Of a stretch of 64,000 bases of DNA, positions 33,386 through 45,518 are shown one piece after another. The stretch covers positions 372,001 through 436,000 of the forward strand of contig JAFMOC010000223.1 of assembly GCA_019802505.1 (NCBI GenBank), given 5' to 3'. The translations under genes and the position numbers were made by a program. How positions within the stretch are numbered: position 1 is the first letter of the stretch; every line of letters begins with the position of its first letter. The stretch is from Corydoras sp. C115. Its lineage: Eukaryota; Chordata; Actinopteri; Siluriformes; Callichthyidae. The notes beneath the pieces are model-generated. The model searched no databases and was not told the origin of the DNA. It saw nothing but the letters and a program-made list of their open reading frames with translations.

Positions 33386-35930
33386 TCAGTTTATTGTAAG
33401 CCTTGTAATCCATGTGGCAAGCTTGGCCTCACCTACTAAAAAGTTTATCAGGCAGACCTTCTGTTTATTGGCTGTGGAGTATGTTGGGCCAAAGATGAAT
33501 AGACTGTCTGTCAGCAGCATCTCCAGTTTAAGCATCCAGGCCCTCAGAGAGTTGAACATTGGTGTGAGCCTGTTACACCTCAGAAACAGGTGCTCCACTG
33601 TCTCCTCGCTCTCACAGAATGGGCAAGTATTCAATACAGTGGGGTTTATATGGGAAACATGTTCGTTTGTGGCTATGGCTTTGTGGATAATCCACCACTG
33701 CAGATCATCAGTGCGTTTTTTGATGGGGGGTTTATACAAAGTTGTGAGGCACTCGGGGAAGCAAGTCCACCCATCCAGATTCCTTTACACCCGTCAGAGA
33801 ATTCTGGTACAAAGTTTTTACACTGACTGCGTACAGAGCTTTTTTTGAAGCATTTGCAAAGTCTGTGAATTGGGGGGTTTGGAAAGACAGTAGTGATTTC
33901 TCCTCCAGATGTTGTTCTGTTGCTGCAGATATAAAAAGGGTAGGAGAAAGTTCTGCCTGTTCATCCACCCCCTCCTCCAGACCCTGACGGTGAACTGCAG
34001 GCAGTGCAGAGGTCAGTTGGTTTATTACCTTCTGCAACAGACGGGTGGATTTAATGCCCGTCTCTGTGCTCAGTGTGATCACAGACTTCCAAGCTTTCAG
34101 GAAAACTCGGCAGACAGTCCAGGATGTCAGGGCTTCTATATGGATCAGTGGGTTAAAGAACAGTGGCTCCTCACTGATGTTCATGAAGGGCTTTTCCTCT
34201 GATCTTCTGATCTTCAGTGTAGAGGACCAAACTTTCAGAACTGACTGGTAGAAGACGGATGTTCTAGATATGTCCATATCTTTTAGCTGTAGGATGAACA
34301 GGTGTCTATCGTAGCCAGCATTCTCCACCCGTTGGAGCAGTTGGCGGGCTGTGATGTTCCATGCCAGTTCTCTGTTGTATAGAAAACGCTGTACTGTCTG
34401 AAGTCTAAAAGCTTTTATGTGACTTGGCAGATCGATGAGACCCTGCCCCCCCTCCTGTCTCGAGAGGTATAGAACTGGAGAGCAAGTCCAGTGCTGTCTA
34501 TTCCAAAAAAAAAAATTCACAATTTTTCTCTGTACTCCTCTGATTAAGGACATTGGTGGTTCCAGAGCGATGATTTTGTGCCACAGTATAGATGCTATCA
34601 GGTTATAGATGGGGCGGGTTAGCTCAGTGGTTAGGGTGTTGGGCTATCAATCTGAAGGTTGGGGGTTCAAATCCCAGGTCCACTGAAGTTACCAGTGTGG
34701 GTCCTTGAGCAACCCTCATAGCTCCAGGGATGTTGTGATTAACCCTGTGCTCACCTTGTAAGTTGCTTTGGATAAAAGCGTCTGCTAAATGACCCAATTT
34801 ATTTTATTTATCAATTTATTGGCAACTAGCACCCTCCCCCTGAAGGATAACTGTGGCAGGATCCAAGTCCACTGTGAAAGCCTACCCTCCACCTTCTCCA
34901 TTGTTCCATCCCAATTTTTATTTATGAAATCTTCTGTTCCCAGATAGACTCCTAGATGTTGAATGCCACTTTTACCCCACTGTAGGTTCTCAGGTAGAAC
35001 TGGAGGTTCATGGTCTTTCCACAGACCAAACAGGACAGATTCGGATTTACTCCAGTTCACCTTGGATGAGGATGCTGCTGCGTACATTGCCAAACTATTT
35101 TTTAGTATGTGGATGTCTTCTTGGCCTGAGATAAAAACTGTGATGTCATCAGCGTAGGCAGACAACACCAGCTTTGTCCGGAGTGCTCCAGGTACTGAGT
35201 CCCTTCATTTTGGCCCTCAGTCTGCATAGTAAAGTTTCGATAGCTAGACTGTACAGCTGACCGGACAGAGGACATCCCTGGCGTATGCCTCTGTAGATCA
35301 AATGGCCTGCTGAGTCCCCCACCTACCTTTAATAAAACAGTGGCACCAGAGTATAAAAGCTTAATCCAATGTAAAAACTGTCCATTAAAACCAAATGCTT
35401 CCAAAGTTTTAGAAAGGTACAGGTGATCAATTCTATCAAACGCTTTTTCCTGATCTAAAGATAAAAACCCAAGATCATAAAAATTCATTTTACATAACTC
35501 AAATAAATCACATATGAGAAAGACATTGTCCATTATGCATCGTTCAGGGACACAGTACGTCTGATCTGAGTGAAATAAAAACGGCATGTGTTTTTTCAGT
35601 CTGTTCGATAGGCATTTTGATAAAATTTTATAATCAGTGCATAAAAGTGCCACAGGTCTCCAGTTCTTTAAAAGACTCAGGTCTCCTTTTTTTTTGTAAA
35701 AGAGATAAAACCGCTCTTGTGCAGCTGACTGGGAGTTGTCCATTTTTAAAAGACCATTTAAACAATTCATGCAGGTCAGAGCCTATTACGTTCCAAAAAA
35801 ACTTCCGCATTAAGCCCATCGATACCAGCTGCCCGTCCAGTGGACAACTGCTGAGCCGCTGCAGTTAGTTCACTGAGTTTAATGTCACTGTCCAAACTTT
35901 CAACTTGTAATGGACTCAGCTTAGGTATTT
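33386..35930 (-). mobile_element. Tx1/L1-type LINE, ORF2 reverse transcriptase region (broken)
   Basis: On the minus strand, from right to left: RT N-terminal part (about 35830-35900, GRAAGIDGLNAEVFW), RT core (35102-35770; NWRPVALLCTDYKILSKCL, then LSLDQEKAFDRIDH), the catalytic box AYADDITVFISGQ (about 35130-35165), LGVYLGTEDF (about 34935), an RT thumb/connection (33732-34553), and a C-terminal CCHC-like knuckle (CPFCESEETVEHLFLRC, about 33570-33625). Frame breaks and the SINE at 34605-34800 disrupt it. The endonuclease domain is missing at the 5' side, where an L2 element now sits. Confidence 0.85.
34605..34800 (+). repeat. tRNA-derived SINE with L2 tail
   Basis: The head ggttagctcagtggttaggg and box B ggttcaaatccc are followed by the tail gctttggataaaagcgtctg. 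It is inserted in the Tx1 ORF2. It is of the same family as 19402-19620. Confidence 0.88.
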
Positions 35931-35932
35931 CA

Positions 35933-38195
35933 AGTTTCAAGTTATTTATTTATATAGCGCTTTTTACAACAGTACATTGTAACAAAGCAGCTTTACAGAA
36001 TGAAAAGCTTTTAAACCCCCAAAGAGCAAGCCGAAGCGACAGTGGCAAGAAAAAAATCCCTTTATGTTGTTATTCAAGGAAGAAAGCTTGGGAGGACCAA
36101 GACTCAGTGGGGGACTCATCCTCCTTGAGCGGCCAGGCAGCAACAACAATGTAGGACAGCTATGTACAGATATTAAACAAATGGAAAAACTAACAACTGG
36201 AAAACTATATGTAAGTCCATTAAGGGTGTCCTGCAGGACCGCCAGTCCAATTGATATTCAGGTTCCATCCAGCATTCGTCACCAGAGCCATGGATGAAGA
36301 TCTCCAGGAAGCCGGTCACACCTCAAAAGAAACAGATAAGGAAGGCAGTTAGAGCTAATAATAAAGCACGGCATTTAATTAATAAGTAATTTATTGACAC
36401 AGTGCATTATGTGACTCCGGCATCACTGACTAGAGCAGCATAACTAAAAGAGGCAGATACCGCATACTCTACATAGTTGAGATGGCGCCCCGGAACAGCA
36501 TCATTTCAGCGCCACACCCCCCCATTAATGATGAGGTGGGTGAAGAGGTAAAACGCCAGCATACACTGATCACAGATTACCCCCCCCCAACACAGCCAAG
36601 CCTGAGATCTACATCTTTATCTACAGGGGATTAATTAAACGCAAGATTAAATAAATGTGTTTTTAATTTATTATTAAAGATTAATAGTGATTCAGAATCA
36701 CGAACAGTAACTGGAAGGCTATTCCAAAGTTGAGGAGCCTTGTGGGAGAACGCTCTTCCACCAGCAGTAATTTTATTTATTCTAGGAGCTAAGAGTAAAC
36801 CAGCACCTTGAGATCGGAGCTCACGTGTTGGCTTGTATGATTGAATCAACTCACTCAGATACTGTGGAGCCTGATTATGTAGAATTTTATATGTTATCAA
36901 TAAAATTTTGTACGCAATACGAAACTTAACTGGTAGCCAGTGCACGTTTGATAACACAGGACTGATATGATCAAACTTTCTGTTTTTAGTTAAAACTCTA
37001 GCTGCAGCATTTTGAACAAGTTGTAATTTATGTAATGATTTATTAGAACATCCTGTCAGAAGTGAATTACAATAATCTAACCTTGAGGTAATAAAAGCAT
37101 GAATTAGTTTTTCTGCATCTTGGAGGGAGAGGATATTTCGTAGCTTCGAAATGTTACGAAGGTTAAAAAAATGCAATTCTAGTAATATTGCTAATGTGCT
37201 TTGTAAAGGAGAGATCTGAATCAATAATGACACCGAGATTATTTACAGATGAACTGGGTCTAATTAAAGAGTTATCGAGGTTTAACATAGTGTTAGAAGC
37301 TTTGTTAATTTTGTCCTTGGGTCCAGATATCAGAAACTCTGTTTTATCAAAATTTAGCAGTAGGAAGTTTTTTGACATCCATATTTTAATATCTTGGATG
37401 CAGTCCTCGAGCTTACTGACTGAACGACCATCATTAGGGTTAGCTGAAACATATAACTGTGTATCATCTGCATATGAATGGAAACTGATTCCATGTTTAT
37501 GAATAATTGATCCCAATGGAAGCATAAATAATGCAAATAGGAGTGGACCCAGAACTGACCCTTGTGGGACACCATATTTAACTTTAGCAAGATTAGAACA
37601 TTGGTTGTTAACACAGGTGAATTGATATCGATCTGTCAGGTAGGATTTAAACCACTGGAGTGCAGATCCTGTAACGCCCACAGTGTTTTCTAATCTATCA
37701 ACTAAGATGTTATTGTCTATAGTGTCAAAGGCTGCACTAAGATCTAATAATACAAGAAAAGAGATTTGGTTATTATCAGAGGACATTAATAAGTCATTAA
37801 CGACTTTAATTAAGGCTGTCTCAGTGCTATGGTGAGACCTAAAACCTGACTGAAAAACTTCATGAACGTTATTAGCTAGAAGATGGCGATTCAGCTGGTT
37901 GAACACAATTTTCTGTAGGATTTTAGAGACAAAAGGAAGGTTTGATATTGGTCTATGGTTGGACAATATTAGAGGATCTAAATTAGGTTTTTTTAAGTAA
38001 TGGTTTAGTGACTGCACACTTCAGATTTTTGGGGACATAGCCTATTTTAAGTGATGAATTTATAATGTTTATAAAAGGCTCTGTAATATTTGGTAGGAGG
38101 TCTTTAAGCAGGTTTGTAGGTATTGGGTCTAACATACAGGATGTTGTCTTTGATTGTGTAATTAATGAGACAAGCTCTTTTTTAGATATGGGACT
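35933..38195 (-). mobile_element. L2/CR1-type LINE, 5'-truncated
   Basis: A minus-strand insertion of about 2.25 kb. The 3' end (plus-strand left) carries tatatagcgctttttacaac, a familiar fish LINE tail. RT is at 37163-38150: SNHRPISNLPFVSKILQKI, LLDLSAAFDTIDNNIL, GVPQGSVLGPLLFALFM and the SYADDTQLY box are intact. The C-terminal part is at 36631-37160 (LITSRLDYCNSLL-like ITSRLDYCNSLLTGC, WLPVKFRIAYKIL, LWNSLPVTVR). One frameshift near 37165 separates the two. No endonuclease is present. Confidence 0.88.
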
Positions 38196-38765
38196 CCTGT
38201 GTTAGCATAGATCATGATGTAGACTCCTGTGTTAGCATAGATCATGATGTATCTCCCCTCATGCTTCACTCGAAAAGAGATGTCAAGTATGGGTCCATTA
38301 TTCAGAATCATCAGTACAGACCTCCTGAAGGTGACCATCTGCCCCAGATCTGGTTCTGGATAATTCAGGTTCATGTTTTATATGTTACTGATAACTTTAC
38401 CGAAGCGAGCCAGTTCAGGCAGGATCAGCTCGTTCAGTAAAGACGGGGTGATGTTAGAGATGATAATGCGACTTGTGGTGGAGACCAGCGGAGAGACCGT
38501 AATGAAATCATCGCCTACCGTGATGCCGTGTTCCAACAGCTGATCGACGAAGCGCCGCCAGTTCACGAACACCACCATCGCATTGTTCATTCGGAACGCT
38601 GCCACCATGTTTATATTCCCCATGAGTTGTCCCATGGCGAGCACCACTTGCCGCACTGTGACCTCGGGTTTGGGGACACAGCGGACGGCGTGGCTCATGG
38701 ACAGCGGTTCGTCCCCGCTTTCCATCTGGGCGTCCGCCATCGCTACCCGGCGGAGAAGCAAACGC
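38165..38765 (-). pseudogene. Tx1/L1-type LINE ORF1 (partial)
   Basis: The minus-strand frame contains VTVRQVVLAMGQLMGNINMV, AFRMNNAMVVFVNWRRFVDQ and ISNITPSLLNELILPELARFGKVISNI, then NYPEPDLGQMVTFRRSVLMI. This matches the RNA-binding ORF1 protein of Tx1-type LINEs (often misannotated as ZCCHC3-like). The zinc-knuckle end is missing: the frame stops at a tandem duplication (38190-38250) against the L2 insertion. It probably belongs with ORF2 at 33.4-35.9 kb. Confidence 0.7.
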
Positions 38766-39039
38766 TTTCCACGCCGGGTTAATTGTGGTGCTTATCCACG
38801 CTAACCAAAAACGATACTCTACTATTTATTTTATGTAATTTAAATCATGAAACCCACAAAAGAAGTGGTAAAGAAAAAAGTAATTATGAAAAGTAAACAC
38901 AGTATACACGTTACTCAAACAAACCGCTCTCACCCACGTGACCCTCACCCCATCCCGCACATGCGCACAGAGCGAGAGAGAGAGAGAGAGACATTCACAT
39001 TAGGAACACACCAAATCCAACACGCAAAAAATTACATAA

Positions 39040-39858
39040 AAATAATTATCTTTGAGTTTTTGGGTGATTTCGTTGGTCCGAATCGGGACTGAGACTTGAC
39101 GCTGATCCTAAATGTGTGAGTGTGTGTATGTGTGTGGTGCTGCAGTGACTCAGGATCAGTTGGATGAGGGGACTGGTGTGTTTGCTCATCTCTTGGGATT
39201 GCATAACTTTATAATGATAGGTGTGAGGGTCGCTCTCTTTCAGTTGTTTGTAGAATTTAATTGCCCTTTTTTGTATTACCTCGGCCTCACCATCAGCTCC
39301 TCTGGAAGCTTTAAACTTAACCTGGCAGTGAATGAACTGAAAGAAAAAGCACGCAGAGCTTTCTACACCATAAAACAACAAACCCCCATAGAAATTCCAG
39401 TCAGAATTTGGCTTAAAATATTAGAAGGGGTTATTGAACCAATTGCCCTGTATGGCAGTGAGGTGTGGGGTCCGCTGACTCAGAAACAACCTAACAAATG
39501 GGACAAGCATCCAATTGAGACCCTGCATGCAGAATTCTGTAAAATAATCTTAAAGGTGCACAGACACACAAGAAACAACGCATGCAGGGCAGAATTAGGC
39601 CGTTACCCTTTAAATATTAAAATACAAAAAAGGGCAATTAAATTCTACAAACAACTGAAAGAGAGCGACCCTCACACCTATCATTATAAAGTTATGCAAT
39701 CCCAAGAGATGAGCAAACACACCAGTCCCCTCATCCAACTGATCCTGAGTCACTGCAGCACCACACACATACACACACTCACACATTTAGGATCAGCGTC
39801 AAGTCTCAGTCCCGATTCGGACCAACGAAATCACCCAAAAACTCAAAGATAATTATTT
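39040..39858. repeat. Perfect 238-bp inverted repeat within LINE sequence
   Basis: Arms 39040-39277 and 39621-39858 are exact reverse complements of each other, with a 343-bp spacer. The right arm is in the coding sense of the LINE fragment. Confidence 0.95.
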
Positions 39859-40201
39859 AAACCAGTGGGAAACCGAAAGTCAGTCCCAAAGTAAAATGGA
39901 AAGCTATCTGACCCTAAACCGGCCGTACACACTGGCAGCCTATCTGAGCAGTGTGACGGACCCCGGACTGAGACACACCCTGACCAGGTACAGACTCAGC
40001 GTCCATCACCTGGCCATCGAGACGGGGCGACACCGGCAGACCTGGCTGCCCCAAGATAAGAGGGTGTGTCAGCGATGTCCCCTGAACAAAACCGAGACAG
40101 AGCTGCACTTCCTCACCGAATGCACCAAATACACTGACATCAGAGAAAAATACTACAACAAATTCACACACATCATCCCCAACTTTAATGTTAAGTTTTA
40201 A
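39285..40201 (+). mobile_element. LINE fragment, C-terminal region
   Basis: Plus-strand frames encode SSSGSFKLNLAVNELKEKAR, ALYGSEVWGPLTQKQ, HAEFCKIILKVHRHTRNNAC, AELGRYPLNIKIQKRAIKFY and, after a frame break near 39850, a CCHC-like end (CQRCPLNKTETELHFLTEC, about 40070-40130). This is the C-terminal half of a non-LTR retrotransposon ORF2. The RT catalytic box is not present. The clade is not certain. Confidence 0.7.
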
Positions 40202-40499
40202 AAATTTGCAAAATAGAAATGCACTTTGACTGTAAAGTCTGTATTTTAGTTTTGAAGGTAAAGGCACTTTGGTAAACTTTGGTATTTAAAATATTTTGAA
40301 TAATTTGTTAGATAGATGTTTTTTATGTTAGAAAAAGCTAGGCAGCTAAGCTAACCTAATACTGCTGATTTTAATTTAGCGCAATCCTTTTTTATTTTGT
40401 ATAAATATAAAATGATGCAAAAAGATTTGATACAGGAACCTGAAAGTATTGTTTTAATTAAATGTTCTATTTGTTTACATCATCGTTTCATTTTGTCAA

Positions 40500-40620
40500 T
40501 CACAAATTTAAACAAAATTTAAAATCCATTTGAATTGAACAAATCGATTCTGAATCGAATATCGATTCTGAATCGAATCCTGACCTCAAAAATCAGAATC
40601 GAATCAAATCGCCAGACACC
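40500..40620. repeat. Possible hAT-type element end
   Basis: Repeated cgattctgaatcgaat motifs. See 32770-33060. Confidence 0.35.
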
Positions 40621-41323
40621 GAGAGATTCACAAAACTAATCCACACCATCTCATACCTTACAGCTTTATTATACTTTGGAGACTATTGTATTTTTATGTA
40701 TGACAGTGTGTCAGCGAGCGGGGCGCGCTGCCCGAATAATGCAGCGCGGGGAGAATCGCGAGCGGAATCGCGAGGGGCAACGAGAGGGACGGCGCCAGGA
40801 GCAACACGGGAAATAGCGCGTTGGGGCGCCTGCAGTGTGTCACCCGGTGCGCAGCGAGAAACAGCACGAGAGTCCACGCGAGGAGAATCGCGAGCGGAAT
40901 CGCAGGAAGCGACGCGCAGAGGGCTGCGAGGGGCTACGCGAGAGGAACCGCGAGTGGAAACGCGTGAAGAGACGCGCGGAGGGCTCTGAGAGGCAACGCG
41001 AGGGTAATCGCGGGGAACACCGCGAGGAAACACGCGCTGAGGGGAAGCCTCATCCAACGCGTCGAGAGACGCAGCCACACAAAGTGCCTTGCTAGGCGGC
41101 ACAACTGGAGGCGGCACGGCGCGGAGTGCGGCACGGCGCGGAGTGCGGCACGGCGTGGGGTGCGGCGCGGGGCGGCACGGCGCGGGATGCGGCGCGAGGC
41201 GGCACGGCGCGGGGTGCGGCGCGAGGCGGAGCGGCGTGGGGTGCGGCGCAAGGCGGAGCGGCACGGGGTGCGGCGCGAGGCAGCACGGCGCGAGGCGAAT
41301 CCCTAACAATGAGGGGGAACTCA

Positions 41324-42829
41324 TTTTCCGCTGCCGCATTTGGCTATTTAAATCGGCGTTAGCCACGCCATTAGCCGATTCCTCCAGCTGCAGCACCGGC
41401 TATCGTATTTCAGCGTTAGCACCGCCACTAGTCGAGTCTCCGGCTGCAGCATCTTGGCTTATTAACCGGCACTAGCCATGCCAGTTCACACCCTTACTGT
41501 AGCGATCGGCTTCCTTAGCTTGGCGCCGGCCCCGCCGCTTAACAATCGCTGCAGTACTCGCTCCCCGGAGGTTGGAGCGAGGAGGTGTATTGAGCGGGTC
41601 CCAGGGTATGGGGAGGTTGTTCTCATGGCGCGCGGAGCGGCGCGCGGAACGGGACGACGCAGCGCGAGGCACGCGACGAATCGCGGCGCGAGGCAGAACA
41701 CGAGCAGTAAGAGAGAACTCGCTGAACGGGGACTCCGTGGAGTAGCGAGGCTCGCACGGAGGGGCACGCAGCGTGGACCGGTCGGCGAGGGGGCGCTCGA
41801 AGAACGGGTCCTCCGTGGAGTCAGGAGACTCGCACGGAGGAGCGTGATGCGAATCCTGGGCGGTGGGAAACCACTCGCTAAGGGGGTGTACCCTGGGACC
41901 GGGAACCTCCCACGGCGGGAGATGTGCGTCGAACGGGTCCTCCGCGGAAAAAGGGTCCAACGGAGGGGCCGAAGACGGGGTCCGCGAGACCCGGAAGAAC
42001 TCGCCGAGCGGATCCTCCGTGGAGAAAGGCTCCGACGGAGGACCGGGAGACGGGACCCGCGCGGCCAGCCCTAGTTCATGGAAAGGGTCCTCCGTGGATT
42101 CCAGAGACTCGCACGGAGGTGTGCGCGACGAATCCCGGGCGGCGAGAAAAAACTTGCTCAGTGGGTGAGCCCTGGGACCGGGAATCTCCCACGGCGGGAG
42201 ACGCGTGGAGGAGCGCGGACGCTCACGCTTCGACTCACACGCCGGATCGCGCCGCGGACTCCCGGCCCGTCCAGGTGCTCACCCACGGGGCCGGCATCTG
42301 AACCCGGGGCGAACCGGGCTAAGAATGCCGACTCGAAACGGCTTGCTGAGGTGAGACAGACGTCCCCGGTGGCCACTAGGTAGAATAACACCCTCTCTCG
42401 GTCCGAAAGCTCCCGACTGGTGATCAGGTCAAACACCCTGCGACAGCCGACAATGTACGGCAGTGGCTTTAACGCCACCCTGTCGCAGGGTGCCGGGAGC
42501 TTGATCGAAGGAGAGAGAGGGAGAACAACCTCCCCATACCTTGGGACCCGCTCAATACACCTCCTCGCTCCAACCTCCGGGGAGCGAGTACTGCAGCGAT
42601 TGTTAAGCGGCGGGGCCGGCGCCAAGCTAAGGAACCGATCGCTACAGTAAGGGTGTGAACTGGCATGGCTAGTGCCGGTTAATAAGCCAAGATGCTGCAG
42701 CCGGAGACTCGACTAGTGGTGGTGCTAACGCCGAAATACGAGAGCCGGTGCTGCAGCTGGAGGAATCGGCTAATGGCGTGGCTAACGGCGATTTAAATAG
42801 CCAAATGCGGCAGCGGAAAATGCGGCTAC
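41324..42829. repeat. Inverted duplication of about 300 bp inside family A element
   Basis: 41324-41626 and about 42522-42829 are near-identical in opposite orientation (for example ctagccatgccagttcacac in one and its complement in the other), with about 895 bp between. Similarity stops at gttgttctc on the inner side. Confidence 0.85.
41733..42119 (-). other. Five CCTCCG...CGGAGG hairpin repeats
   Basis: Hairpins at 41733-41761, 41810-41840, 41939-41966, 42014-42041 and 42089-42119. Stems are CCTCCG(TG) with (CA)CGGAGG. Loops differ in sequence and length (15-16 nt). They coincide with the PPCES/STEDPF peptide units and match the two hairpins at 188-296. Confidence 0.7.
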
Positions 42830-43373
42830 CGGCGTGGCTAACGCCAAACTAAATAGCCCGATGCAGCAACGAACGTGGCTGTTGGCGTGGCTAACGCAGA
42901 TCTAAATAGCGGAATGCTGCAGTTGGAAACGCGGCTAAATGGCGTGGCTAACGCCGATTTAAATAGCCGAAATGCTGCCGCAGAAAAAGCACTATCGAAG
43001 CGGGCCAGCGCCGGAGCTAAGGCCGCGAACAGCCGGAAGCTGTGGCTAATCACGGTTAGCGCCGAGGCTAATGCAGCTGCCGATAGTGGAAAAAACAAAC
43101 CCCGGGACGAAAGCCGGGAAAACGCGGCTAAAACGCGGTTAGCACGGGCGCTAACGCGGCTCGCGCTAATAAACAAAACAAACAAACCCGGGACGAAAGC
43201 CGGGAAACGCGGCTGAACGCGGTTAGCACAGATGCTAACGTAGCTAGCGCTAGTAAACACCAAACCCGGGACGAAAGCCGGGGGACGCAAGCGCGCAGAG
43301 ATATAATAAAAGCGATCGCTTACCCGGACGAGGAATCCTGGACTCTGCTACTGTTGGGTGAGGTCAGCATTCT

Positions 43374-43863
43374 GTCAGCGAGCGGGGCGCGCTGCCCGAA
43401 TAATGAAGGTGCAGCGCGGTGCGGTGATGAAGCACAGAGCCAGGCGACCAGGTAAGCAGACACAAAAGCTCTTTAATGGCATGAAAGCGGGAACGCCGCT
43501 AGAAGGAGCCGAGAGCAAATACCAACACAAACATCGGTGCAGCGGGAACGCCGCTGCGGACACGATAACTTGTGTTGCACACCGAAAATACAGCGAGACG
43601 CTGTTGAATACAAACCGAACTGTAGGGCAAATAATAATCACCACACTAAACCCCCGACGAGACGCATGAGGCTTAGCACGCGCTAGAGCTCATCTAATGC
43701 TGACCTCCTGACTGCACAGCCGGAATCCCTCAAATGGAGTCAGTAGCTCGCACGTGATCAGGTAGGACCCTGCTCAAGGGGGTGGGTCCTACCTACGGAA
43801 GCCCCAAACGGCCGAAACCCGAAACACGGGAGGCAGGTAGGAGGGGCCCAACCCTCCCAACCT
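43374..43863 (-). repeat. 5' LTR of family A element
   Basis: 490 bp, TGTCAGG...GCTGACA on the minus strand. It aligns with 2104-2603 and has the attaaa signal. Confidence 0.85.
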
Positions 43864-44310
43864 GACACAGTGATAATGTAGATGAAATTTACATAGATTT
43901 TATAATATTATTTGAATAAATGCAGCTACCCTTACTTTTTTATCGCATTGCTGATATGGTTATTCGCCAAACTGCAATAATGATCAATCTCTATCTGTAA
44001 AACAAAACAAATAAATAAACAGGATAAATGTAAAAAACAAGTAATTAACCAATTTTGTTTCTATACATATATTATTTGTGGTAACATTTGAAGTGCCAAA
44101 CAGCAAGTTAAGTCAAAAGAATTTCACAAAAACAAATTGGTACATTTACCTTAGATATAAACAAAAATTTTAAATATTCTGAAGATGGTAAATGTAAAAT
44201 GTAAATGTGTTAACTATAATACATTGGTGGAATTACAATCAGAAAAAAATCTGTTAAAGTCAGGTACAGTAAATCCATCCATCCATTATCTTCCACTTTA
44301 TCCTCTACTA
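43864..44310. other. Unassigned AT-rich sequence
   Basis: No gene or clear repeat was seen. Confidence 0.5.
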
Positions 44311-45515
44311 CAGGGATCTCAAAGTGCCGGCCCGCAGGCCACATCCGGCCCACGAAGCAGTCTTATATGGCCCCTCAAGGGTTAACAAAATAAGCATTAA
44401 AAAAAAAATTATAATAATAATCTGGCCCGCAATTTGGTTTAATTATTTATACATTATTATGTTATTTTTTATATTTTATCCTTATTTGTAATTTGTGGTG
44501 TTTGTGTGATGTCTTTATTTTTTTGCGTATGCTGCGTTGCCTGGTGATTAGCGCCAGCTGCGTAAGCCCATCCCACTCGTAAGCTGCACGTCTCTGCGTG
44601 TAACGGGTTGTACTCAGAAACGAAGCCGGAGTGGATGAACAGTATAACAGTCACTGGTGTAGACGTGTCGCTGGTGCTAATGAAAGACACAAACTCGTGT
44701 AGTAATTGGAACTCCGAATCGCTTTACTCTTTTCCACATGTATCGTACATCTCTCGTGTGTCACACCTTTATTCGTCCTCCCGCAACGCATACCTTAAGC
44801 ATAGTGCCCATGTTACAGCACAACATTCTACAACTGGTTTATTGAAAACAGCGCTCAAACCCCAGTAAACGTTCTGATGGTGTAACACCGCGATGAAGAT
44901 GATCGCTGACACTCGGGAAACCGATCTCTCCAGAGAGATGATCCATAGAACAGAAGAGAGGAGCGCGCAAACAGCGCAAACAGCACATTACCGCAAACAG
45001 CCAACCCAACCGATCAGCGAGATAGAGAGATAAACAGAAAGTAGTAATCAGAACTCTGGAGAAGAACTCCGACCAGTGGCAGGAAGGGGAATAGCACGTA
45101 CAATAGGTAAAGTGGATGTGACACTACGCTACGCATGCGCTCACCATTCCCAGCAAAAATATTTTGTTAGCAAAAATGTCACTTTCAAAACTCTTAAAAA
45201 ATTAAAATTAAATAAAAGTACGTATGTGTGTGAAAAAACTCTTCTCAACTGTAAAATTTAATAAATCCAAGAACACATCCAGACTGACCAATGCCCATCT
45301 CCAGTCCATCATCACTGCAAACTCACTTAAAGCAAATGTGGCTCATTTGTGTCAGAAGAAGCACTGTCAAGTTTCTGGTAGCAAGCACTGAGCAAACACT
45401 GAATGTATTTGAATTACAATATGTGTACATAGTTATTATATAAATAGTTGATTTTCCATTTTCCCGCTGCTTTTTGTTGCAATTATTTAATCTGGCCCCT
45501 CATCTGGCCTCCACA
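44311..45515 (+). mobile_element. hAT-type transposon relic with inserted LTR fragment
   Basis: The left end cagggatctcaaagtgccgg with ggcccgcaggccacatccgg is a known hAT-type terminal motif, and aatctggcccgcaatttgg repeats it. Near the right end, short frames (SKNTSRLTNAHLQSIITANS, then HCQVSGSKH; 45255-45390) match the C-terminal tail of GTF2IRD2-like hAT transposases. The middle (about 44590-44870) is LTR-derived, in reverse orientation to 45519-45680. The right terminal repeat is lost. Confidence 0.65.
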
Positions 45516-45518
45516 TGT

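Larger units (their letters stand above)
40707..43373 (-). mobile_element. Internal region of family A LTR element (minus strand), rearranged
   Basis: Starting at the 5' LTR (43374), the minus strand runs through a repeat-rich leader (42770-43260, roughly 75-bp units around ggcgtggctaacgccgattt), an ORF-like stretch at 42158-42625 (RRVFDLITSRELSDRERVLF), a tandem PPCES...STEDPF region (41640-42130), and a GC array (about 41090-41290, ccgcgccgtgccgc-like units). It ends at 40707 with only the last about 33 bp of an LTR, so most of the 3' LTR is deleted. No gag or pol motif was found. A 300-bp inverted duplication disrupts it. Confidence 0.7.

Noticed and set aside
38165..38765. A zinc-finger CCHC (ZCCHC3-like) host gene
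   Set aside because: The sequence matches Tx1 LINE ORF1, lies in order with a LINE ORF2, and lacks the zinc knuckles.
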